A DNA stretch of 7,671 nt, taken from positions 1 to 7,671 of the forward strand of contig USOC01000044.1 of NCBI GenBank assembly GCA_900556245.1, written 5' to 3'. Below are positions 1-5,873 of this stretch, one piece after another; position 1 is the first letter of the stretch, and every line of letters starts with the position of its first letter. Made by a program: the position numbers and the translations under genes. The notes under the pieces were generated by a model. The model worked only from the letters and a program-made list of their open reading frames with translations, was not told the origin of the DNA and made no database searches. Origin of the DNA: an uncultured Prevotellaceae bacterium (GTDB lineage: Bacteria > Bacteroidota > Bacteroidia > Bacteroidales > Muribaculaceae).

Positions 1-465
1 TTGCTTCTCTAATAAGTCGAGGTCCATCGACATGCGGTTGTCGTCAAGTTTCAGCGGATTTTTCGCCAATTTCCGTCCGTGTCCGTCCATCAGTTGGCGG
101 AACGGGTGGTACACAGGCTGCTGGATGAGAATCTTGTCTCCTTTTTTCGTAAAATAGTTGATGATAAAAGCAATACCACGGACTATGCCCGGCATGTAGC
201 AGAGTTCTTCACGCGTCACGTGAAAGTCGTGGCGACGTCCGAGCCAGTTGACAATCGACTCCCAATAGCTGTCAGGGGCTGTGTGGTAGCCGTAGATTTT
301 GTGTTCTACACGTCTGCGTAGAGCTTCATAGATTTCCGGACATACTTCGAAATCCATGTCGGCAATCCAAAGTGGGATAAGGTCGTCGCGTCCAAAGAGG
401 TCTTTCAGGCCGTCGTATTTGGCGCAGCCTGTGTGTTTGCGGTCGATAATCTTGTTAAAGTCCAT
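1..465 (-). CDS. MalY/PatB-family PLP-dependent C-S lyase (cystathionine beta-lyase-like aminotransferase), N-terminal part
   Basis: This is an open frame of 155 codons from an ATG at 465 to the window edge with no stop, so the C-terminal ~60% is missing. The start MDFNKIIDRK is followed by the family's N-terminal signature: PLWIADMDFE (residues 31-40), then YGYHTAPDSYWESI (58-71), the region 85-100 around YMPGIVRGIAF, and QQPVYHPF (115-122), which leads into the cofactor-binding domain. These match fold-type I aminotransferases of the MalY/PatB group, which use pyridoxal phosphate to split cystathionine or cysteine-like C-S bonds, giving a thiol, pyruvate and ammonia in the cytosol. The Schiff-base lysine lies beyond the window, so catalysis cannot be checked, nor can a regulatory MalY-like role be separated from a metabolic one. 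The gene is separated from queG by 161 nt holding a candidate promoter, so it is probably transcribed on its own. The leader before the ATG has no clear Shine-Dalgarno sequence, which is usual in Bacteroidota. Confidence 0.9.
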   Translation of the reverse strand, partial: MDFNKIIDRKHTGCAKYDGLKDLFGRDDLIPLWIADMDFEVCPEIYEALRRRVEHKIYGYHTAPDSYWESIVNWLGRRHDFHVTREELCYMPGIVRGIAFIINYFTKKGDKILIQQPVYHPFRQLMDGHGRKLAKNPLKLDDNRMSMDLDLLEKQ

Positions 466-626
466 AGTGGCTATTGTTAGTGTTTATAGTTCAGTTATTT
501 AAGGCCAAGTCGGAAAAACGAGTCCGCTCGATAATTTTCTTCCGAGGCGCGTCTCTGCTTCTTTATGCAAAGCAAAAGTAAGCAAACACACCGACTTTGT
601 CAAGATGTTTTGTCACTTTTCGCAAA
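466..626 (-). other. Intergenic region between queG and the C-S lyase gene
   Basis: This 161-nt spacer is visibly richer in A and T in places than the flanking genes. Besides the candidate promoter it holds an imperfect inverted repeat, AAAAGT (620-615) against ACTTTT (579-574) with an inner AAACA/TGTTT pairing, which overlaps the promoter. In the would-be leader, CGCCTCG (549-543) can pair with CGAGCG (530-525) with one bulge, and a 4-bp CGAG/CTCG stem follows, ending in five T. None is a strong intrinsic terminator, and no known riboswitch was recognised. The end of the queG transcript is therefore not defined by an obvious signal. Confidence 0.35.
573..604 (-). promoter_or_regulatory. Candidate Bacteroidota-type promoter for the C-S lyase gene
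   Basis: Reading the minus strand, TACTTTTG at 580-573 matches the Bacteroidota -7 consensus TAnnTTTG exactly. CTTG at 604-601 sits 20 nt upstream of it, where a TTTG -33 element (usual spacing about 19) is expected, and matches three of four bases. It lies about 108 nt before the ATG at 465 and just after the queG stop at 627, so it would drive the lyase gene separately and leave a leader of roughly 100 nt. The -7 match is good and the -33 match is partial. A chance match in AT-rich intergenic DNA is possible. Confidence 0.4.
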
Positions 627-1607
627 TTATCCGTTTTGCTCCTCCGGTTGTCGTTGCCCTTGCCTGCGGAGAAAGGCTGTTGACGCTGCCAAGTTTCGCA
701 TCAACCCTGAATATTTCGTGCGTTTGACGGCTGATTTGCGGAAGATGCGGCGGAAGTCGTCCTCGGTCATTCGTGACATGGATTCATAGCTAAGTGACAA
801 AAACTCTTCGGAAGGAGAGAACTCTGTCACAGACGTCGGCTTCGCATTGCGGTTGTGGGGACATGCTGTCTGGCAGGCATCACATCCGTAAACGCGATTT
901 CCGAGCCGCTGTGCGACTTTCTCCGGCAATGCGCTGCGATGTTCAATTGTGGCGCAAGAAATGCAGAGGCGGGCGTCTAAACACGTCCCAGAGCCATCTA
1001 TGGCACCTGTCGGGCAGGAATCGGCACATCGTCGGCATGGACCGCATGTCAGTTGGCACGGGTCGTCGGGTGGCAATTCAAGCGTTGTTAGTAGTTCTCC
1101 GAGGAAAAAGTATGAGCCTTTGCCGGGAATAATTAGCTGGTTGTTACGTCCGACAAAGCCTATTCCGGCCTGCTGCGCCCAATAGCGTTCGCGCACGGGG
1201 GCTGTATCGACACAGCGTCGGCAGTCGCATTCCCATTGCTGGATGATTTGTGAGGCAAGGCGGTCGAGCCGTTCGACAACCACTTCATGATAGTCTTTTC
1301 CGTATGCATAGCGTGCGAATTGCGGGGCATTTTCGCATTGGGTTACTGCCGGATAGTAGTTGAGGGCGACTGAAATGACAGTGCGCGTGCCGGGAAGCAA
1401 TGCTGCAGGGTCATCGCGCAGGTCAAGATGGTTGGCCAGATAGTGCATTTCGTCGTGTTTGCCTTCGGAAATCCATTCCCGATAGATTTGTATGGCTGTG
1501 TCATCCACACGCGTGGCTTGGGCAAAGCCACAAGCGTCAAACCCGCACTCGAAGGCTGTCTGGCGGATTCTTTCCTTACATTGGGATAGGGAGGAACTGG
1601 TAGCCAT
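627..1607 (-). CDS. queG: Epoxyqueuosine reductase QueG
   Basis: This 326-residue protein carries the marks of QueG, the cobalamin- and iron-sulfur-dependent enzyme that reduces epoxyqueuosine to queuosine at the wobble position 34 of GUN-anticodon tRNAs in the cytosol. The N-terminal cobalamin-binding half contains FDACGFA (23-29) and the conserved DTAPVRERYWA (134-144), whose D134 is at the place of the family's proposed catalytic aspartate, followed by AGIGFVGRNNQLI (147-159). Two ferredoxin-like cysteine motifs follow: C188, C191, C194, C198-P, and C215, C218 with C242, C245, C249-P, enough ligands for two [4Fe-4S] clusters. The C-terminal segment DDFRRIFRKSAVKR (283-296) is typical. It lacks the extra C-terminal HEAT-like region of longer QueG proteins, which is common for short versions. 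The ATG at 1607 lies inside the upstream deacetylase gene (32-nt overlap), which suggests translational coupling. This start places the first helix where the family expects it. Confidence 0.96.
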   Translation of the reverse strand: MATSSSLSQCKERIRQTAFECGFDACGFAQATRVDDTAIQIYREWISEGKHDEMHYLANHLDLRDDPAALLPGTRTVISVALNYYPAVTQCENAPQFARYAYGKDYHEVVVERLDRLASQIIQQWECDCRRCVDTAPVRERYWAQQAGIGFVGRNNQLIIPGKGSYFFLGELLTTLELPPDDPCQLTCGPCRRCADSCPTGAIDGSGTCLDARLCISCATIEHRSALPEKVAQRLGNRVYGCDACQTACPHNRNAKPTSVTEFSPSEEFLSLSYESMSRMTEDDFRRIFRKSAVKRTKYSGLMRNLAASTAFLRRQGQRQPEEQNG

Positions 1608-2190
1608 TTTCTTGCAGCCATTCGATGGCTCGGGGAAGTGCGTATTGTAGGTTTTTTTCGGCTTTGAGCGAGTCGTGGAACACGACTATCGAGCCGTTTC
1701 GGCAAAGTCTTCTGACGTTGTCGAGTACTTGTTCGCCATTAAGCTTCTTGCTGTAGTCGCGTGTGACGAGGTCGTACATGATGATTCTCATGTTGTCCTT
1801 GATGGCGGCGGCCTGTTTCCAGCGTATCAGTCCGTGAGGCGGACGGAACAAGGGGCTTTCGATTAAGGCATGTGCCTCTGCAATGTCTTCGACATAACGG
1901 CTTGTCTTTACCTTGGAACCTTGCAGGTGGTGCATCGTATGGTTGCCGACGCTGTGGCCGCGGGTCACGACTTCGCGGAACGTGTCGGGATACTTCCTGA
2001 CGTTGTCGCCGACGCAGAAAAAGGTTGCCTTGATATTGTATTTGTCGAGCAGGTCGAGCACCCAGGGTGTTACTTCCGGAATCGGTCCGTCGTCGAAGGT
2101 GAGAAACACGGCTTTGTGCTTCATCGGAATGCGCCATACGGTTTCCGGAAACAGCATGCGGTAGAGTAATGGCGGTTGTTCGATAAACAT
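1576..2190 (-). CDS. Polysaccharide deacetylase family protein (NodB homology domain, carbohydrate esterase 4)
   Basis: This 204-residue protein is almost entirely one NodB domain, which removes acetyl groups from N- or O-acetylated sugars using a bound metal. The catalytic motifs appear in order: TFDDGP (31-36, with D33 and D34), HSVGNHTMHH (79-88, metal ligands H84 and H88), RPPHG (116-120), the RIIMYDLVTRD stretch (135-145, motif 4 region) and VFHDS (170-174, H172). All key residues look intact. The start is set at the ATG at 2190, 19 nt after the stop of the upstream membrane protein. An alternative ATG at 2235 would overlap that gene and add 15 residues of the form MQWRSRLFKRKNKE, whereas MFIEQPPLLYRMLFP is the N-terminus I recall for Bacteroidota relatives. 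No signal peptide or membrane segment is visible, which is odd for an enzyme class that usually works outside the cytoplasm. It may act on a cytosolic or lipid-linked sugar. The substrate is unknown, and its place behind two GT117-like genes suggests envelope glycan or glycoprotein work (inference). Confidence 0.92.
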   Translation of the reverse strand: MFIEQPPLLYRMLFPETVWRIPMKHKAVFLTFDDGPIPEVTPWVLDLLDKYNIKATFFCVGDNVRKYPDTFREVVTRGHSVGNHTMHHLQGSKVKTSRYVEDIAEAHALIESPLFRPPHGLIRWKQAAAIKDNMRIIMYDLVTRDYSKKLNGEQVLDNVRRLCRNGSIVVFHDSLKAEKNLQYALPRAIEWLQENGYQFLPIPM

Positions 2191-2209
2191 AGCTTCTTTG
2201 TTTTTTCGT

Positions 2210-5200
2210 TTAAACAGCCGGCTTCGCCATTGCAATAGACTTTTTGCGGGCGCAGTCGTTGTGATAATCGGTCACTTTTCGTATCGTTTCCGGATATTCG
2301 ATGTCTTTTTCCATAATCTTTTGTAATTTTTCCGGATTGTATCGGTTGAGCATTTGATAGCCCTCGTAGACGTAGTTGAACAGTCGGTTATTGGGTTTGC
2401 GGGGCATTTCTTGGTGCTTCGCGATATGTATCGCTTTTCGGAACGCTTCCCAGATGTCGATGCCGTCGCGTTCGAGTGCCGTTAATTTGCGAAGGCCTTT
2501 ATCCGGGTTGCCGTTTATGTAGGCGGCCAGCAGTCGCAGGAATCCGCCGTTGCTGTAGAGCAGTTTGTCGCCGACAGCGATGGGTTGCCAACAGGTCAGC
2601 GTCTGGAAATAGCGCATGTGTGTCGCAAATCGGTCGATTGATGCATTTAGCAGGCTGTCGGCATAGGTACGGGCTGCCTGATTTCCGGTTTTGTCTGCTG
2701 CGGTATAGAGCATTTCGCCGGTGCGCAGGCAGAATTCGTAGTTGCTGGGTGCGGCCGCCTCGGGAAAGCTGCGTTCTTTCAGGAGCAGGAGATTGATGGC
2801 TTTTCCATAGCGGTCGGTAGCGTAGTGCTTTGTCCTGATATGGGCAGGGAGTAGCGGATAGACCGTAGGATCGGATGCGGCACGTTCTGCGACTTGTCCT
2901 TCTTCAATCAGCCGCTCAGCCAAGTCGAGCATAGCCATACGGGTATAGACAATCATATACCGGTTGACTTCGTCGTAATAGGGGAGAGCGTTGTCTTTGG
3001 CTGAGTCGAATCCGCGCCAGCGGAAGTTCATGAAATTATTGTATGCTCGATCGGAGTAACCGGCTCCGACACTTGTGTAGCTGTCTTGTCGGAACGGAGT
3101 CAGTTCGAGTGTCAGTCCGGCTTGCGCCATGTATGGACGTATGAATGCGAAGTTTTTCTCGGCCATGCCGGTGACGTAGCAGACCGGACGTTTCCAACCG
3201 TTTCGGAGGTCGGTGACGATGATGTCGGCCATTGTCGTGCGCGATTGTCCCACTTGTAGGTTGCGCTTGTCCGCATACGGCTCGCTATAGAGGTTGAGGA
3301 CAATTTCACTGGCGGCAAGCGGCGCATATTCGGCTCGGATTTTCTTTTGTGCAAGCAGGTTGCCAACGTGGGTGGGTGCGGTCATCACCGGATGCTTCAA
3401 ATGTGATCCGCCTTTAAGGGCTGAATCGCTGTAAAAATGGGCGAGGGCAGAGTCGGCATGGCATGGACGGCAATTGTCGGCAATGGCGGAATTGGTGCGA
3501 CGGCGGTAGGCGTATGCGTCCGTCGGGGCTGTCATTTCTATGCCGGGGGCCTCGAAATAAGGGAACGGAAGCTGGCGGATATGCCAGTAAGAGGCCAGAT
3601 AATCTGTGTTGAGGGTGCGAACGTCAGTGCGGAAGCCTTCCGTATCCTGAATATACCAAAGCGGGAAAGAGATGTTGTCGCCGCTTGTCAGCAGGATTGT
3701 GTTAGGGTCGGTGCTGTTGAGTACGTTGGCGGCATAATCGCGGCAGAAGTAGCGTCCGGATCGGTCGTGGTCGTCCCATGTCTGACTGACCATTTGCAGC
3801 GGCACGAGGATGCCGGTGGCTATGGCTGCCGTCGAACAGATGCGTTCCAGTCGTTCGCGGCGGGTCGAACAGATGCGGCACAGCGCTTTATAGAGCAGTC
3901 GGGAAAGACCTATGACTCCAAGCCCTATCCAGATGGCGTAGGCGTAGAAGGATGCTGCAAACGAGTAGTCGCGTTCGCGTGCTTGACCGGGTATTTGATT
4001 CAGATAGACGACAATGGCTATGCCTGTCATAATGAAGAGCTCAAACTCCACCCAACTTTGTCGTTTGCCTGTCTTGCCGGCGCGTGCTTGCCAAAGGAGT
4101 CCGAGGAGTCCGAGGAGCATGGGAAGGCCGTAGTAGACATTGTGGCCTTTGTTGCCTTTCCCTAATTCTTCGGGAAGAAGTGACTGGTCGCCGAGCCGGA
4201 GATTGTCGATGACAGGAATGCCCGACAGCCAGTTGCCATGCGTCACCTCTCCGTTTCCGGCAATGTCGTTCTGGCGGCCGACGAAGTTCCACAGCAGGTA
4301 GCGCCAGTACATGTGGTGGAATTGATAGACCGCAAAAAATTTGATGTTGTCCCAATAGGTGGGCATCTTTGCGGGGACTTCAATGATTGAATCTCCTGTT
4401 TTTACATGAGCAGTCATGTCTTTTTCATTGATGCCGCCCACCCAACTTTTATAGTTGGCCGCTGATGCTGGATTGTGAAGTCGCGGAAGGAACATATACA
4501 TCTCCGGGGCATAGAGGCTTCGGCGCAACGGGGCTATTTCGACATAGCGGTCCGGGTCGCTTTTGTGGCTTTTGACAACTTTTTCAAAACGTCGTTTCTT
4601 CACTTCCATCAGCCGCTTGCCGTCTTTGTCTTTCTGAGCGACAGAGGCATTGATGGTGTACGCAGGGCCATAGAATAGCGGGCTTTCGCCGTATTGGTCG
4701 CGGTTGATGTAGGCCGACAGAGAGAATACATTGTCTGCGGCATTGACGTTGATCGGGGTTTCAGCACCGGCGCGTAGCAGCACGATGGTATATGAAGACA
4801 AGCCGACGAAGATTACCGTCAGATAGAGTGTGATGTTGCTCATGACACGGTAAGGCGTCTTTTTGTTGAAAAACAACACAAGACCGCAGAATCCGAGCAA
4901 CAGAACCGGCAAATAGGGGGCGTCTCCCAGTACAAACGTTCCGGAAAGAGCCAATGTCAGCAAGAATGCCGCTTTCGAAAGCAGGGCATGGCGTTGGCGG
5001 TACAGAAGCCATAGTGTGGTTGTGGCGGTAGCGACAAAAAGTGCGGTATAGGTAATCAGACCGCTGTTATAGTTGAATCCTAATAGGTTGACAGCCGTTA
5101 ATTCTGTCAGTTGCGCCATTTTCAAGAATCCCGGAACCATTCCGTAGAGGATGAAAACAATCATTGAAAACGACATTAGCAGTACAGAAAGTGTGCTCCA

Positions 5201-5854
5201 CCAGTGGGTTGTATGCGTTTTGCGGTAGTAAATGCAGAGGACTATGGCGGGAATGCACAGCAGGTTAAGCAGGTGGACGCCAACAGAAAGCCCGACGATG
5301 TAGGCAATCGCAACCAAGTAGCGGTCGGATTGTGGCTGCTCGGCGCGATTTTCCCATTTGAGCACCAGCCAGAAGGATAGGGCGGTGCAGAGCGATGAAA
5401 ATGCGTAGACTTCCGCTTCCACCGCCGAAAACCAAAATGTGTCGCTCCATGTGTAGGCCAGTGCACCGCATAGTCCGGCTGCCATGACCATAATTGTCTG
5501 TCTGTCGGATAACTGAGTGCGCAGATTGTGGGTGAGCAAACGTCGCGCAAGGTGGGTGATGGTCCAAAAGAGCAGCATGATGGTAGCCGCACTGAACACT
5601 GCCGACATCGCATTGATGCACCACGCTACGTTTTCAGGCGATGATGCAAAGTTGGCAAAGAAGCGCGCCGCAAGCACATAGACCGGGTTGCCGGGTGGGT
5701 GCCCTACTTCCATCCGGTAGGATTGGGCGATATATTCGCCACAGTCCCAAAAGCTTGCTGAGGGTTCAAGTGTCAGCAGGTAGGTGGTTGCCGCAATGGC
5801 AAACACCAACCAGCCGAGCGTGTTGTTGATTTTGTTGTAGCGTCGTTCTGTCAT
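2210..5854 (-). CDS. DUF2723 / GT117-type polytopic membrane protein, complete copy (putative GT-C glycosyltransferase)
   Basis: This 1214-residue integral membrane protein opens with a first membrane helix (about 14-29) and the family signature SFWDCGEYIAQS (34-45) followed by VGHPPGNP (50-57). The acidic D37 and E40 lie in the first extracytoplasmic loop, where GT-C glycosyltransferases carry catalytic acids. About ten hydrophobic helices follow up to residue 361 (about 77-100, 119-136, 150-166, 180-210, 219-240, 266-284, 294-330, 338-361). Then comes a large hydrophilic loop (362-572) with DNVFSLSAYINRDQYGESPL (374-393). Further helices lie near 573-590, 604-622, 631-656 and 674-690. A conserved block MVSQTWDDHDRSGRY (688-702) and TSGDN (723-727) begins a ~520-residue C-terminal domain, probably extracytoplasmic and helical. 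GT117 includes human TMEM260, a protein O-mannosyltransferase, so transfer of a sugar from a lipid donor is likely, though donor and acceptor are unknown. The start fits the family N-terminus. The gene follows its paralogue by 19 nt. CRPCH at 795-799 is absent from the paralogue. Confidence 0.93.
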   Translation of the reverse strand: MTERRYNKINNTLGWLVFAIAATTYLLTLEPSASFWDCGEYIAQSYRMEVGHPPGNPVYVLAARFFANFASSPENVAWCINAMSAVFSAATIMLLFWTITHLARRLLTHNLRTQLSDRQTIMVMAAGLCGALAYTWSDTFWFSAVEAEVYAFSSLCTALSFWLVLKWENRAEQPQSDRYLVAIAYIVGLSVGVHLLNLLCIPAIVLCIYYRKTHTTHWWSTLSVLLMSFSMIVFILYGMVPGFLKMAQLTELTAVNLLGFNYNSGLITYTALFVATATTTLWLLYRQRHALLSKAAFLLTLALSGTFVLGDAPYLPVLLLGFCGLVLFFNKKTPYRVMSNITLYLTVIFVGLSSYTIVLLRAGAETPINVNAADNVFSLSAYINRDQYGESPLFYGPAYTINASVAQKDKDGKRLMEVKKRRFEKVVKSHKSDPDRYVEIAPLRRSLYAPEMYMFLPRLHNPASAANYKSWVGGINEKDMTAHVKTGDSIIEVPAKMPTYWDNIKFFAVYQFHHMYWRYLLWNFVGRQNDIAGNGEVTHGNWLSGIPVIDNLRLGDQSLLPEELGKGNKGHNVYYGLPMLLGLLGLLWQARAGKTGKRQSWVEFELFIMTGIAIVVYLNQIPGQARERDYSFAASFYAYAIWIGLGVIGLSRLLYKALCRICSTRRERLERICSTAAIATGILVPLQMVSQTWDDHDRSGRYFCRDYAANVLNSTDPNTILLTSGDNISFPLWYIQDTEGFRTDVRTLNTDYLASYWHIRQLPFPYFEAPGIEMTAPTDAYAYRRRTNSAIADNCRPCHADSALAHFYSDSALKGGSHLKHPVMTAPTHVGNLLAQKKIRAEYAPLAASEIVLNLYSEPYADKRNLQVGQSRTTMADIIVTDLRNGWKRPVCYVTGMAEKNFAFIRPYMAQAGLTLELTPFRQDSYTSVGAGYSDRAYNNFMNFRWRGFDSAKDNALPYYDEVNRYMIVYTRMAMLDLAERLIEEGQVAERAASDPTVYPLLPAHIRTKHYATDRYGKAINLLLLKERSFPEAAAPSNYEFCLRTGEMLYTAADKTGNQAARTYADSLLNASIDRFATHMRYFQTLTCWQPIAVGDKLLYSNGGFLRLLAAYINGNPDKGLRKLTALERDGIDIWEAFRKAIHIAKHQEMPRKPNNRLFNYVYEGYQMLNRYNPEKLQKIMEKDIEYPETIRKVTDYHNDCARKKSIAMAKPAV
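3831..3877. repeat. 14-bp perfect direct repeat inside the complete GT117-like gene
   Basis: The 14-mer GTCGAACAGATGCG occurs at 3831-3844 and again at 3864-3877 on the plus strand, a 33-bp period that equals 11 codons and keeps the frame. On the coding strand both copies encode RICS(T), giving RICST-RRERLE-RICST at residues 660-675. It lies in the loop between the last two membrane helices, beside the start of the final helix. The flanks of the copies are otherwise mostly different, so this looks like an old or partial in-frame duplication rather than an active tandem array. Confidence 0.7.
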
Positions 5855-5873
5855 CTGAATTTTGGAGGGTTTC

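Noticed and set aside
525..549. Leader hairpin CGCCTCG/CGAGCG upstream of the C-S lyase gene as a riboswitch or attenuator
   Set aside because: There are only six pairs with a bulge and a long AT-rich loop, and no known riboswitch core could be recognised.
1343..1705. A 120-codon minus-strand open frame spanning the deacetylase-queG junction
   Set aside because: It is a shifted reading frame across two well-supported genes, and its translation is arginine- and proline-rich without any motif.
1576..2235. The longer 219-residue form of the deacetylase starting at 2235
   Set aside because: It would overlap the upstream gene and add a basic stretch that does not resemble the family. The start at 2190 gives a normal short gap and a family-like N-terminus.
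3437..4165. A 242-codon open frame on the plus strand, opposite the complete GT117-like gene
   Set aside because: It lies wholly antisense to a strongly supported coding region, its translation shows no recognisable domain, and long antisense frames are common opposite genes of this base composition.
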